Positions 23,164-35,007 of a stretch of DNA of 64,000 nt are shown piece by piece. The DNA is taken from positions 1,215,550 to 1,279,549 of the forward strand of contig MU006094.1 of the NCBI GenBank assembly GCA_010093705.1, given 5' to 3'. The DNA comes from Patellaria atrata CBS 101060. Lineage: Eukaryota; Ascomycota; Dothideomycetes; Patellariales; Patellariaceae. How positions within the stretch are numbered: the stretch's first letter is position 1; each line of letters opens with the position of its first letter. The notes beneath the pieces were generated by a model. The model was not told the DNA's origin and did not search any database. It worked only from the letters and a program-made list of their open reading frames with translations. Both the position numbers and the translations under genes were made by a program.

Positions 23164-23495
23164 TGTCACACCCTCAAAACGATATCCTTCGAATTTGCAG
23201 ATGCTGGAGAGCTTCGCAACGAAGTCGGAGCTCTCAGCGGCCGGAAAAACCTGGTCGGAGGCGGCTCAACCAACCCGAGACCAGCAATTCCATCACAACC
23301 GTCAGCGCGCTTTTCCTCTCCCGGCCCTCCACCTTAACCACCGCCTAAAGTCCGATTAGCAAAGCTCAACATCTTGTTTTCCGACCTCATAGCCATATTA
23401 CCCTCACCGCACCCTCTTCATTCCACTCCCTCGCCAGTTCCCTCCTCCTCAAAGCTCTGTTTTCTTCGTCCCTTTGACCCCCATATCCCGTCACG
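23164..23495. promoter_or_regulatory. Shared divergent promoter of complex I subunit and pyruvate carrier genes
   Basis: 332 bp separate the two start codons, which face away from each other. Both products go to the mitochondrion. No specific factor site is called. Confidence 0.5.
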
Positions 23496-24293
23496 ATGTG
23501 GAAACAACCCGGGCTTCGCGCCTTCAACCAAGCATTCCGAACATCATTCAGAGCACAAACACTGCGCCAACCCATACGAAGACGGCTACAGACTGCGGCA
23601 GAGACGAATGTAGAGCCGCCGAAGCCGACAGGATGGGCCGGGTTCTGGAACAGCGAAGTTGGACCAAAAACTGTGCATTTCTGGTGAGTTATCCATCGCT
23701 CCAACGTTGGGGAGAAACGAGATATATCCGATTCCGGCAATATGACACACGAAAACTTGCCCACAAAATCCCAGCTCGAAGGTCGTAGCGCTGACTATAT
23801 CCTTTCATAGGGCGCCCGTTCTTAAGGTACGACACCATATCCACTTCGCCGAATCGATTCTATACTCAAATCGCCCAATCTTCGGCTCCCCAATGCACAT
23901 ACGCTAACAGAAACAGTGGGCCGTCGTCCTGACCGGTGTATCCGACTTCGCGCGCCCGGCTTCCTCCCTCTCCCTCACCCAAAACGGCGCCCTCATGGCC
24001 ACAGGCGCTATCTGGACTCGCTGGTGCTTGATCATCAAGCCGCGCAACATCGGGTTCGTATCCTTAAACCCTATCCATCCACCCAACTAACAAACGCCCC
24101 CCTGCCATACAGCCTCGCAGCAGTCAACTTCTTCCTCTTCGTCGTCGGTGCGATCCAAGTCAGCCGCATCTTCGCCTATAATCAGTCGCTCAAGAACAGC
24201 TCCCTCCCGACCGAGGCGAAGAGAGCGCTGCACGAGGAGGAGGAGAGCGCAAAGGGCGTCGTTAAGGATACCCAGGGGATCATGAAGGCTTGA
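23496..24293 (+). CDS. Mitochondrial pyruvate carrier subunit (MPC2/MPC3 family)
   Basis: Exons 23496-23683, 23811-23826 (16 nt), 23917-24053 and 24113-24293, phases 2, 0 and 2, give 173 aa. The N-terminus (MWKQPGLRAFNQAFRTSFRA) is a basic, amphipathic mitochondrial presequence-like segment. The family core follows: GPKTVHFWAPVLKWAVVLTG, SDFARPASSLSLTQNGALMA, TRWCLIIKPRNIGLAAVNFF and GAIQVSRIFAYNQ, i.e. the three membrane segments of MPC2-type subunits. It forms a heterodimer with MPC1 in the inner membrane to import pyruvate. The third intron uses a GTTCGT donor. The C-terminal 40 residues are a charged tail. Confidence 0.93.
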
Positions 24294-24847
24294 GTTCCGG
24301 GTTTGGATGTCGGAATTGGTGTGAAAAGCGTAGATGGGTGTTTTTGAGGTAGAAAGGGAAGGGGTTGAGAGGTAGAGTTTGCGTATGCGTGGAATAGATC
24401 TCCATAGAGGTCAATCGGGGAATCCGAAGATTGTAAATGTTTTAAATGGGAGTGAGTGCTTGGATTGGATAGCACAGTGCTGTCCTTTGCTCGGCGTTCT
24501 GTACTCAAATTCAAAGTTAATTTTGACCAGAGACACGTTACTATGCGTATTTGATTTTCCGTCGCGACAAGTCACTGAAGAAATAGAGCGATGAGACGGA
24601 GAACGATATAAATTAATCCTTCATGAACAACTGGAGTCTATGTACAGTACAGGACACAGTACACACACCAACTCAACAATAACAAAACAAAACCACAACC
24701 TCCAAAGAAAACGGGGGTATCTATACAACGCACATAAAATCCTCCACAACACAAGAAAAAACAAGAGTCCTACCCATCAATAAAGTCGATCTCGCTATCC
24801 CCAACCCCAAATAATAGAACTAAAGAAGAAAAAAAAAATACCACACC
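24294..24847. other. 3' intergenic region
   Basis: Tail-to-tail interval between the carrier and the 1005-aa gene; A-rich, no gene seen. Confidence 0.4.
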
Positions 24848-27800
24848 CTAAACCCTAACAACAACACCAACACCCAACCCCTTCGCCTCCCTGACCGCAC
24901 ACGCCAAACATGTCCTCCCCACCCTAGCCACGACTGCATGTCTCCCCGTCTCCGCACACCAGGCCCTCGCCAACGCAGACAAGACCGGGGAATCGCGGGC
25001 GTCAAGTATCAGCGCAGGAGTGCTAGGGCTCTCTTCATCCTTCTCTTTCGACTCAGTAGCGTGACGCCTCTTCCGTTTCGGCGAGCTCCCAGCGCGCGAC
25101 AGCGCCGGCGAGGGTGGGACAGAAGTCGTGAAATCGGGGAAGAGCAGATCCGTGGCTGGAACGGTACGGTACTCAAAGTCCTTGTGTAAAGGGTGTGCGG
25201 AGACTGGTTTCGCTCTCTTCGTTTTGGACGGGGAGGTCGGGATCTCTACTACGGTGCGGACGTCCTCATTTGGGGGAGTGCAGGGGAAGGCGGAGATGAA
25301 GTGCACGTCGTATTTTAGGGTTAGCGTCCTGGTTTCCTCGTCGTTGTCTGATAAGGCGCTGGGGAATGAGAAGGTGAGATGGGCGGTATGGCTCTGGAGT
25401 CTGGTTTCCACCTCCTCTTGCTCTCTGTCTGCGAGTTCCTCGACGAAACGACTGCCGCCGGACCCATCCACGGAAGGGCAGTTGATAGTTGGATCTAGCT
25501 TCAGTCCAACAAACTGCACATCCTCTGCACCCTCAACTGGGGAACCGTCCCTTGGCATAGTCAAGTCCATTTCCTCTAGCTGACCTGGCTCAAAGTTACT
25601 CAGAAAGTCCGACTCTTTCTGGACCTTCTCCGTATCGATTCGCTTGGTGTCATTATCATCCATAGCGGTAGAGATAGCTTCGCTAGAAACATCGATCCAG
25701 CCGTCTTGCCAGCCTTCAGGAACGACGGGAACAGAAATCCAACCCATGCACTCCGCAGTCCCATCCAAGGCAGCAAGGACACGCCCGGCAACGCACGCTT
25801 TACTCCACCAACTACGGTGGCCGTAAGAGAATCCACCGTACAAATTTGCGTCGTCGCCTAGAGCTTCTATTGCAGCGCTGTCATTCTCAAGAAGGGTCGA
25901 GATTAGAAGATGGGATAGGGGTTCACCCGGCATAATGAGGCCGGTGAAATAGGACCTGCTAAGCCATCCGCCAATATCAAGAGGAGCGGTAGCTTCGTCC
26001 TTTGCTTTGATATCACTGGATGGTGGAGGGTTTATGGTTCTCAATGATGGTTGGAGCTTGAGTGAGCGTGAGGTAGCGGTTCTGTTAGGCTGAGTACGTG
26101 AAAGGGAGCCACCAAAATAACTGCTACGGTTACTTGTAATGGACCTCGGGGTACTAATTGGTGTGGCATATATGCTTGGAGATGGCATATTCTCCGCATT
26201 TGAGTCTCCCTGAAGCTTAGATACCAAGTGAGAAGACAGAAGGTCCAGATGTGGCCATGAGATGTTGGTGGCAAAATGAAGGAGGCCGTCTAGCTGCCGT
26301 GACTGGTTACGTGGAAGTAGGATAACCTCCGGTTTAGTTTCAGCAGGTTGCTGATCCTGAGTAGGATTTATTGTGAGAAATCCCCATTTCTTTGGTTGAG
26401 GCTCGGGTCGAGGAGGGGTGTATTCGATAGCCTTGACATTCTCGAGAAAGCGTCGAGCAAGAATAAGGTCCCAATCTATTTTCCGAGTTTTCAGTGATTC
26501 AAAGGAAACCACTTCCTCAGTTGTGAGGTTGATATCATTTTTAACCTCTTCTGCTGACAGAGTGGACACTACGTCCAGACGGACGAGAAGTTCGCAGGCA
26601 AGGCTGATCTGTAGTAGAAGAATATTCCGGTCATTGACTTCATCTGGACCATCAGAAGTTCCACTGTGGCCGTCCTCGGCTGTGTCCGATGACCATAAAA
26701 GTTGCCCCAATCTGATGCGCCATTCCACAAGACTAAAGTCTTTCCATATCCCCTTTAACCTGAGAGACTTGACAATATCTTCTATCTGGACCTTTAGCCC
26801 GACTGGATCTCCTGCTTGATTATCGAATTTTGGGGGAGTAAGTAGCTGACAGAAAAGTTGTGTATACATCTCTCCTATATTTTGCTTGTCTAAGAGAGTA
26901 GTCTTCATTCCACTTGCTCTGAATTCCTGATACCAAGTACCTAGCTCCTGCAGACGTTCCGCCATAAAAGTAATGTTGATTCTTCGGATGCCCAACTTTT
27001 CAGGATAGGTATGAAGGAGTTCATAATTTCGGGCTGGATCGAAGACGTCATCTTTCAACGGAGGATCCTCGTCCTCGACTCGGAGGTTGTCCGATATAGG
27101 TAACTGTAAGAAGTATTCGAAACCAACGGTTCCAGGCTCTTCACCTTGTGCACTGAGTGTATTTGGGACTTCCAACGCTGGAATAGCATAGCCCACGGAT
27201 CCTTGACTTCGACCATCTTTGTTTCCCGGCGCGCATAGGTGAGGTCTGCAAGTGACAGCGGAGAATGAGGGATGCGAGATAGATACCGAATCACTCAAGT
27301 CTTTTTTAACCAGACCAAAGTCGAATGGAAATCCCGCCTGAGGTTGTCGTCTATCCCCAGCCATATCCTTAACAATGAACTGTGAAGCTCCAGAGAATAT
27401 TTTGCGGATTCCATCCTCGCTGAGAGTACGAGATATATTCTGTTGGGATTGGATGTCCTTGCCCCCTTCTATAGTATGGCAAGCTAGACCGTCGTGAGAG
27501 GAAGGAAGGCCCGTTGGGACGTCATCATTAGGAGGAGAAGTGTCTGAAGGGTCAATGGGATCTCGCCTGCGCGACTGGGTAGGCGCTGTGGGGTCCCTTG
27601 AGTGTTCAGATGGCCGAGTGGCACTAGAATCATTGCCCATGGCCTCTTTTTCCTTATACGGCTGAAAGCCGAGATTCATTAGCAAAGACCGTCAACGGGT
27701 ATAAGGTACTTTGTACAACTCGGCCGGTTTTCGGCAACGCACCGTGATCCCATTCTTCCCTGTGTCATATGTGTCATTGCCTTTGCGCTTATTCTTACTG

Positions 27801-27913
27801 AATCCGAATATACTGCGGAATCCCCTCCGCTTCTTCTCCCATTTCTCTTTTGGTTCCTTTACGATCGGTTTTTCAAGGTCATGCTTGTTACGCTTCTTAA
27901 GCTTAAGTGGCAT
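24848..27913 (-). CDS. Conserved-looking fungal protein of unknown function, 1005 aa
   Basis: Exon 1 (27710-27913) starts MPLKLKKRNKHDLEKPIVKE and is joined in phase 0 to exon 2 (24848-27661) over a 48-nt intron with GTACCT donor, GCTAAT branch and TTTCAG acceptor. The first 70 residues are strongly basic (WEKKRRGFRSIFGFSKNKRK). Residues about 250-560 look globular (RRINITFMAERLQELGTWYQ; MYTQLFCQLLTPPKF), followed by a Ser-rich linker, a second globular part (SRSYFTGLIMPGEPLSHLLI; WISVPVVPEGWQDGWIDVSS) and a C-terminus rich in Ala/Val (HAVVARVGRTCLACAVREAK). I do not recognise a catalytic domain. An MGNDSS start inside exon 2 mimics a myristoylation site but is internal if this splice is right. 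Confidence 0.8.
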
Positions 27914-28579
27914 GGTATGTGTAAAAGGGTTGGGAGATGTTGGTGGGAGTATCTGTTAGGGTGAGGTTGAGAAATAACAAACTTTTCGAAAGTCATATTG
28001 ACCGGACACGTGAATAGAATACTTGTAATGTGATATGCAAGACAAAATACCAAGGCTTTACTATCCAAGATATTGTGATTTCAGACGGTTAGAAACAGGG
28101 AAACGAACCATGTGTTGTATCTGGTTGACGGTGATCGGACGTGACCCCATGTCCCTTCCACGCTATCTCATCGCCAAGCGAGTGAGACGAGCCACTTGAA
28201 GTCAGTGGCTGATCTTTCATGCTACTTCTATTTATTACTCATTATTACGGGATATCATGTATTAAATAGTACCTACAATACTCTTCTGAGGAGATACAAT
28301 AAGGTACTCTGCTCCTGCACGCAAAATAAAGGGTAATGCACAGTATAAGTTGAACTGCATTATAACTACCATTTAGATCTACTGTACCTGAGCATCAAAA
28401 GCTTAGGGCGGAGTGAACTCCGTCCTGAGTCCAGGTAGGTACAACAACTCGAAAAACTTCTACGGGAGCTTGGAGGATGTAATTCTAATCAATGCAACTA
28501 ATAAAACACATATAATGTATATACACGTAGATATATCAAGTAAATGGATGCTACATATGCTATAACGATCCCCAAGTCC
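27914..28579. other. Intergenic
   Basis: Promoter of the 1005-aa gene and 3' flank of the Gln-rich gene. No gene seen. Confidence 0.4.
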
Positions 28580-31500
28580 CTACTCCACCTCTTTCCACAT
28601 CGCCTCTAACTGATACGCCCTCATCATATCCCCCGCATTGTGCGGCCGCATATTCATCGCATTATTAAACATCTCTGCACCCTGCACACCACCCGAACTC
28701 GCAAACCCATATCCAACATTACTATTTCCATAATCGTATCCGCTCCCTCCTGCCGCAGACAATATCGCATCACCACCTTGCATCATCAGTCCCGCGGAGA
28801 ACATACTCATCTGGGTCATCATCCTTATCCGACCCATTGCAAGGATCTGCTTCATCTCAGGTATGACCTGTAGATATATGTCGGTTCTGTGCTTCACGGC
28901 CGCTTGGAAGAAATCCCAGTCGTCGTTTGCGCAAGCGGTACGCCAGTGTGCCCGTAGCTTACCGTACATGTGGCAGACGCCGTTGTCGACAGAAGGTTTG
29001 TACTGAACTTTATCTGCAAAGCGGGTTCCGGTCATGACTTCTTCATAGCAGGACAGACAAGCGGTGAAGTAGTCCTTGGAGTCACCATAGAAAGCTCGTC
29101 CACTGACGTGTTCGGAACGTGGACAAGGTGGTAGATTAGCGTATTTGCGCAGAGTTATGGATAGAGGGGAGAAATTGTTGGTAGTAACGGCTATTTGAAG
29201 TTTCTCCATATACAACTGGAATCTCTGCATCTTTGGATTCAAGTCACACATCCGTGCGCTTCCTGGGGCGTAAGTGACGTCCTTGAAGAAATGGGCGAAT
29301 CCAAGTGGCTTTATCACTCCCGTATAGCATGCTAAACAGATATCGAAGTTCTCACACCCTTCAGCTAATGTGTACCACTTATCCCTTTCGGTTGCTTCAT
29401 GAGAACATTGACTATTGGCCAACACCCTAGCACTTTCAAGAAAGATATTAAAGTTCTTTTGCTCGATAACCTCGCTCCAGGCTACGCATATCGGTGGCTG
29501 CCAGAAAACGCAAGCCCATGTGGTCCCCTGGGGGAGTGTATCCGTCCGTAGCTGGGTAAACTGCGAGGTGAACTCCGTAAATATGATATTATCTGAGTAA
29601 CAAGTCTCGCATATTGCTATATTATCGATATGTTGAACTGGTCCAAACCATTTCCGTGAGTTAGGATCGACGTGTTGAGATCCAGTACACTTTGGTAAAC
29701 AGGCACGGTCATTCAGCGACCGAGCAAAAGCCGGCCAGGAATTCTGCTTTGCGCATTCCTTCAGTGCTCTATCCACAAGCTTAACTCCAAACTCACACGC
29801 CAGAGGTGTTGGTTTGGAGGGGTCTGGGTGGCCTGGCTTGAAGTATGGCTTGAAATTTGTTGGAGCTATCCTATCCTCGTAGCAAGCTTGACACGCTGTA
29901 AATCTGTAATCAAGGCCTTCAGTGGTAGTGTACCAGGTCCGCTCCGAAGCAACCAACTTAGGGCATTCAGGGATTTTCGGGCGAGACTCCATGAAAGTCT
30001 TCAACTCTGTATCTGATTTCGACTCGGTAGTTTTACTCCAAAGTTGAAGCATTCGCGGTGTTTTGAAATAGCATCTGGTAACCGTGCCCGAAGCCATAGT
30101 TCTACCTTTGAAGAGATTACCATACGGGCTACGGTATATGTAATCATTATAGCACTTCGAACAAACAAAGAAGCCAAGGCATTCCAGATGCGTGTACCAG
30201 ATACCTTCGAAATCGGTAAAATCTCCTTCCGGACAGTACCGTAGAACATCTCGAGGTGCCTCAGCATCGGCATGGGGCCCTGGTACGGGGAATTTTTGAG
30301 GTGCTGGTTTCGTCGACTGTTGAGCGTTAGCACTAGAAAGTTTTTGAGTCGCTTCTGGTAAGCGATTAGTAGCCGGAGGTGGTGATGGAGGATGAGCAGG
30401 TAATTCTGCAATAAAGCTTGGGGGAGACGCTACAGTTTGCAACGGAGTATTAACATTTACTATAGGCATGCTTGGATATTGGTCAGAGTGGGCTGAATTC
30501 GGGTTGTGGGGTACCGGAGGCTGTTTCCACTGCTGTTGAGTTTCATATACCTGTGGATTCATGCTTGAATCATTCGGTATGCCGAGAATCCCCTGTTGTC
30601 CGACAGGGTTGGGTGTGCTGGGCGTGCTAGGTGTACTTCCAACTCTTCTGCGGGGTATGAGATGATGTTGCGGAGTTGGTCCTTGGACTGGAGGGGTATA
30701 CATAGGATACCCAGAATTTGGTGAGTGGTGAGTCTGTTGTAAGTTCTGAATGCCTGAGCTTTCTGGGCTAAGGGGAGTTGGTTGCTGCCATTGCTGCTGC
30801 ATCTGAGAAACATGCTGCTCAGGATTTACGTTATTTAACATCACAGGATCGTTCTGTTGATGATTTAGTATTTGTGGATCCCCTATGATTGAATATGATG
30901 CACCAAGCGGTTCGTGGTGTTGTGCTTGGGCCAAAGGAGTTTGCAGATGATACACTACAGTGCTTGGGGAATAGTTCTGGGACCAAGTTTGAGCTCCTGG
31001 AGTCTCCGGGCTGGTGGAAAGCTGCTGCAACTGCTGCTGTGTATACGGAACTTGTGGTTGAAGAGTCTGATTGCCCCCTGCCTGGTGCTGCAGGCCTAGT
31101 GAGGTCTGTGAACTTCCCATAATAGGGGGCGATCCAGGAGATGGCTGAGAGTTTTGGGTCTGATGGTTGATATTCATCGCAGAGAGACCATGCTGTAACT
31201 CCGTTAAGGGTCCCGAACTTAGTGATGATGCAGGAGCTTGCTGCCTCTGTTGCTGGGTTCGATGTTCGGGCAGTTGCTGGTTGATGTTCTCCGGATATGG
31301 GTCTTGTTGTTGGCCGTAGCTTACCCGTGAGATAAGCGGAGATGCAGTGGGTGCTTGAGGTCTCGTCGTTGGCGGTTGATGGTTTGTACCCACGTATGCC
31401 TCTTGTTGAGGACGTTGGCTTGGGGCCACGGGAGTAGTTTGAGAACCGGTTACGAGTGGCTGGTTCATTGCACTATTCATATATGAGTTCTGTTGTTGAC

Positions 31501-32413
31501 CATATAGGACCTGTTGGGCTCCTCCAATTGATGGAGATCCAGGGATGGGTGGTTGCCATTGGTGTTGAACTTGGGATGCTTGTGGTTGATGGTTTATATC
31601 AGTCACATTTTGACTTTGGTGTTGTGCAGATGTTGCTCCAGAGCTTGACGATGATAAATCTGGTTGTGGGGTATGAGATTCTGGTGTTTGATGACCTGAA
31701 TTAGTTGTATGTAGATGCTGTTGTTGCCCATATGGTCCCTGTGGAGGTACCGAACTTAGAGGAGAGAAAGGTGTGGGCGGCTGCCATTGCTGTTGGACAT
31801 GGGAAATAGGTGGTTGATAGCCTGTATTATTTACTGTTGAAGCCGATAGTTGGCCATATACAATCCCCGAGCTCTGGGAAAATGCGTCTGGCGATTGGCT
31901 ATCAGATATCTGTGGTTGGTTTCCCGTATTCGTCACAGGTTGGCTTTGATATTGACCATACTGTGATCCAGGGCTTGGTGATGATACAGGAGCTATCTGC
32001 TGCCATTGTTCCCCTTGATATAATTGCTGCTGATACTGCACCTGTTGTCCATTTACCGCTGGATATGGTGGTTGCTGGGTAAACTGTTGCGGAACCTGCT
32101 GTCCAGGGGGAGGACTGGAGTATGCATACTGTGGCTGAGAAACTTGCTGCCACTGCTGTTGGCCAGGCGATTGATATGGTGGGTTAACGTATGAAGGTGC
32201 ATAAACTTGGGGCGTTGAAGTGTAAGAACTATACTGTTGCTGCACTGGAGGGTGTTGGGATGAAGACACCTGATATTGGCTCTGGGCAGCGCCAGACGGG
32301 CCCTGCAGGCGATTCCCAACTTGCCCAAGTGTTTGCGTTGCTGACGCCGCAAGCTTGGTTGCTTGCTCGCGCCAGTTGGAGAGGCCAAACTTGGACTTCT
32401 TACTGAAGTCCAT
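28580..32413 (-). CDS. Gln/Pro-rich protein with five CxxCY cysteine modules, 1277 aa
   Basis: Single exon. Start MDFSKKSKFGLSNWREQATK, an amphipathic lysine-rich helix, then about 660 residues of Gln/Pro/Ser/Tyr-rich low complexity (many QQWQQP and YGQQQ repeats), prion-like in composition. The C-terminal 500 residues hold five modules of about 95 residues, each with a first Cys (CPEGDF, CPKLVA, CTGSQH, CSHEAT, CPRSEH), an aromatic W-Y/F, then C-x-x-C-Y-x-(D/E/G) (CSKCYNDYI, CQACYEDRI, CETCYSDNI, CLACYTGVI, CLSCYEEVM) and a later Cys (CYF, CEF, CVF, CDL, CHM). The regular four-Cys spacing suggests zinc or disulphide modules. The very C-terminus is Gly/Met/Asn-rich. The cysteine part resembles fungal proteins often annotated as integral membrane proteins, but I see no membrane segment here. 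Confidence 0.8.
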   Translation of the reverse strand: MDFSKKSKFGLSNWREQATKLAASATQTLGQVGNRLQGPSGAAQSQYQVSSSQHPPVQQQYSSYTSTPQVYAPSYVNPPYQSPGQQQWQQVSQPQYAYSSPPPGQQVPQQFTQQPPYPAVNGQQVQYQQQLYQGEQWQQIAPVSSPSPGSQYGQYQSQPVTNTGNQPQISDSQSPDAFSQSSGIVYGQLSASTVNNTGYQPPISHVQQQWQPPTPFSPLSSVPPQGPYGQQQHLHTTNSGHQTPESHTPQPDLSSSSSGATSAQHQSQNVTDINHQPQASQVQHQWQPPIPGSPSIGGAQQVLYGQQQNSYMNSAMNQPLVTGSQTTPVAPSQRPQQEAYVGTNHQPPTTRPQAPTASPLISRVSYGQQQDPYPENINQQLPEHRTQQQRQQAPASSLSSGPLTELQHGLSAMNINHQTQNSQPSPGSPPIMGSSQTSLGLQHQAGGNQTLQPQVPYTQQQLQQLSTSPETPGAQTWSQNYSPSTVVYHLQTPLAQAQHHEPLGASYSIIGDPQILNHQQNDPVMLNNVNPEQHVSQMQQQWQQPTPLSPESSGIQNLQQTHHSPNSGYPMYTPPVQGPTPQHHLIPRRRVGSTPSTPSTPNPVGQQGILGIPNDSSMNPQVYETQQQWKQPPVPHNPNSAHSDQYPSMPIVNVNTPLQTVASPPSFIAELPAHPPSPPPATNRLPEATQKLSSANAQQSTKPAPQKFPVPGPHADAEAPRDVLRYCPEGDFTDFEGIWYTHLECLGFFVCSKCYNDYIYRSPYGNLFKGRTMASGTVTRCYFKTPRMLQLWSKTTESKSDTELKTFMESRPKIPECPKLVASERTWYTTTEGLDYRFTACQACYEDRIAPTNFKPYFKPGHPDPSKPTPLACEFGVKLVDRALKECAKQNSWPAFARSLNDRACLPKCTGSQHVDPNSRKWFGPVQHIDNIAICETCYSDNIIFTEFTSQFTQLRTDTLPQGTTWACVFWQPPICVAWSEVIEQKNFNIFLESARVLANSQCSHEATERDKWYTLAEGCENFDICLACYTGVIKPLGFAHFFKDVTYAPGSARMCDLNPKMQRFQLYMEKLQIAVTTNNFSPLSITLRKYANLPPCPRSEHVSGRAFYGDSKDYFTACLSCYEEVMTGTRFADKVQYKPSVDNGVCHMYGKLRAHWRTACANDDWDFFQAAVKHRTDIYLQVIPEMKQILAMGRIRMMTQMSMFSAGLMMQGGDAILSAAGGSGYDYGNSNVGYGFASSGGVQGAEMFNNAMNMRPHNAGDMMRAYQLEAMWKEVE

Positions 32414-33180
32414 CCTTCACAGTTATCGTGAAATGATCATAGTCGAATCTCGAGAGACTTCGGAACAATGATCTTTACTACTTTCCCGTTCGAAGTTTTA
32501 CGAGTTCCCCGTCCGGTGAAGCGCCTTCAGCTGCCAAGGGAATGGCTGGTGCGCTTCGTTCTAGACTATAAATCTTCATATTCATCAAAGTTCCTATTTT
32601 TTCAGAATTGTATACTTCGTACCTATAGCAGCAAGATTTTGCCTTGTTCGACTATATGTAAGACGATTCCGGGAAGGTCCAGGAAGCGGATCTTTAACAT
32701 CAGACGTGTATTTGCTTCTCTAGCACCAGACGATAAGGAACAGGTAAGTCAATAGAACTACAGGGGAAGGCGTATCGAGGCGCACTCTATAGGACTATAA
32801 GGTACTGGGTATAGTTCTATATTCGTTCAGCCGGGTCTATCTAACGTAGAATTCCTGATTTCTCCGTTTCCCATTTCTCGTTATCATTTAAAATCGTAGT
32901 CCTCTCCTTTTTAGTCCCGTCCAAAGCAATAATTCGCGATTTACGCCATCATAAAGATCCCTTCCCAAGAACTTAAAATATCCGGACTCCCTGCTGGATT
33001 TTGGCCTGAACTAGCAAGGCCAATTCGAAATGAATAAAACATCTCCAATTCAATCTTACATGATGGAGACTGGCGTCTGATCAAAATATAATTTCGAAGG
33101 TACCGAATAGTCCGAATTTCTGATTGCTACGCTCATATACCAACAAATCCCGCGAAGGACCACCATCCACCACGCTTGTT
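32414..33180. other. Intergenic
   Basis: Promoter of the Gln-rich gene plus unexplained sequence; no gene or repeat end seen. Confidence 0.4.
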
Positions 33181-34433
33181 CTACGACACCCTCGCTTTTA
33201 AACGGCTCTCTCTGTCTTTGTGACCTCTTTTCTTCGATCTCTGAGACAAAACGAGGCAGGCAGCCACTAGATCGAGATATGGGATGTGATTATCGTTATT
33301 GCATGTGTCGAAAAAGTTGGTCGTCCAATCATGAATCTCGCGGAGCTCTTGAAGGTATCTCAATTTGACTCCTGTGTCGACGAAGATTGGCAGTGATATC
33401 GCGTTATCCCACCGTTTGCAATAGAAATCATCTCTATATTTCTTTTCCAACTCTTGGAGACGGAAAAGAATAGGTCTCAGCAGTCTCTTGCCTTCTTCAT
33501 TTTGCCACACATGCTGTTCCAGTCCGTTGAGAAGGGTCTCTCTACACTCCCAGAAGAGAAAGGCACTTAAGTTGATATTAGTAAGACCTGGGTGTGCCAT
33601 TAGATTGAGTGCGGAGTCGAGAGAGGGCATGAATGGACACATTAGAGCTAAAAGATCGTTAAGAGGAAAGTTTATGGGTGAATCCTAGCCTTTGGACCAC
33701 AGTTGTTCTAGTTCCTCCTGGGCAGACATGGCCTCGGCCGTCCTTCGGTTGACACCCATGCTGGTCAATGTTGAGAGTAACGCGTTTGTACCTTTATCAT
33801 CCTTTCCTCTGTTCAGTTTAATGTCACGTAGTCCCAACCGACGATGACCGGCCGTGTAGCATCCACCGGCATGAGGTCCCAAGTACGCTCACGATAGATG
33901 ACACCGATGTTAGTAATCTCGTATTGGTGAATATTTTCATTGCGAGAAGTAGTTGTCGGTTCCAAACTCTTCTGGCTCTTTCGCGCTACTGTGGATTTTT
34001 GCTGCCGATGGAGCTGTCGAAGAAAAGATATCCACGTAACCGTATCTCCGCTATATTCCTCTAGTCCAGACTTCTCATCAGATAGATGGACGCTCCCATA
34101 GACCTCCGGTGGTAGGTTTTTTGCATTCAAGCCAATCACTCCCCGCACAGGTCTTTGTCTTATGGACAGCGGTCTGGAAGGCTCCTCGTCTGCTTTGATA
34201 GAAGCGTCATAGAGCACAATTTCAGGCGTCGTAAATTTCGTCTCGAACCGGAATTGACTCCAACGCCAGACTAAGCGTATCCGTCTTGCCCAAGGGCCGA
34301 TAACAGATTCCTGACATCTTCGATATCCATCAGCTGTGCCGAATATCTGCGCTAACAACCGTCCCTAAGCTATAGAAAGCGCAGTTAGACCAACGACGAG
34401 CGCTGCAAGAGCGACTGAGGTTTCGCTAACCAT
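33181..34433 (-). pseudogene. Modin-like gene, broken
   Basis: Reads MVSETSVALAALVVGLTAL, a single membrane-like helix, meets TAG at 34365-34367, then continues in the same frame as GRLLAQIFGTADGYRRCQES and VIGPWARRIRLVWRWSQFRF, the family signature of modin/MOD-E-like proteins (IGPWAxxTRLxWRWxxFRF). ETKFTTPEIVLYDAS and YSGDTVTWISFLRQLHR also match. ERTWDLMPVDATRPVIV follows; after about 33880 the frame changes (RLGLRDIKLNRGKDDKGTNA) and again before DSPINFPLNDLLALMCPFMP (about 33690-33600), with the last part ending at 33181. Modin (Podospora) was linked to vegetative incompatibility. Here the gene is dead or requires verification of the sequence. Confidence 0.7.
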
Positions 34434-35007
34434 TTTAGAAGGTTAATTGTAACATCACAGCTCTCGGGTGAAGTGTAAGTATGATGTTGATTCAGAATAC
34501 AAGTCCAGCCCAGCGAGATGGGGTGTCTCGTGGGGGCTAGTAACCAGGATCCAATCGCAGATCTATGGCACAAAATCCTACTATTATTAGTCTCTGATGT
34601 TATTTCAGCTATTACCATCTCAGCTTTTGGTGGTGTTGCGAGAATGGGATCATCTGCACGCGAGCGTCGACCCCTGTCTGTCAGTTAGTCCTTCGGATCT
34701 TAGAGACTCCGAAACATAGCCACTGAGCCAAGGAATATAGAATTCGATCGAAACCTAGATTTTAAGCTTACTTAACACTGCAATCGACGGGTGACGTAGC
34801 TAGGCCACCAACAGTCCACTAAATCCCTGCAATCCACCAACTCTTGGCGAACGTTGTCGATTCAAGGTCAAGGCCCCGAACGTTGACACCCTGTCTCCTT
34901 TGTTTCAAACGATGCAGCCACATATCCTCGAGGCTGAATACTCTCGATTTGAAATCATTGTAGCCATTGATGCCACGCAGCATGCTCAGCAGCATACCTA
35001 AGGGTAT
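34434..35007. other. Intergenic
   Basis: Upstream flank of the modin relic up to the hAT target duplication. No gene seen. Confidence 0.4.

Noticed and set aside
27620-27661. N-myristoylated start MGNDSS for the 1005-aa protein
   Set aside because: A clean phase-0 intron joins an upstream exon, making this methionine internal.
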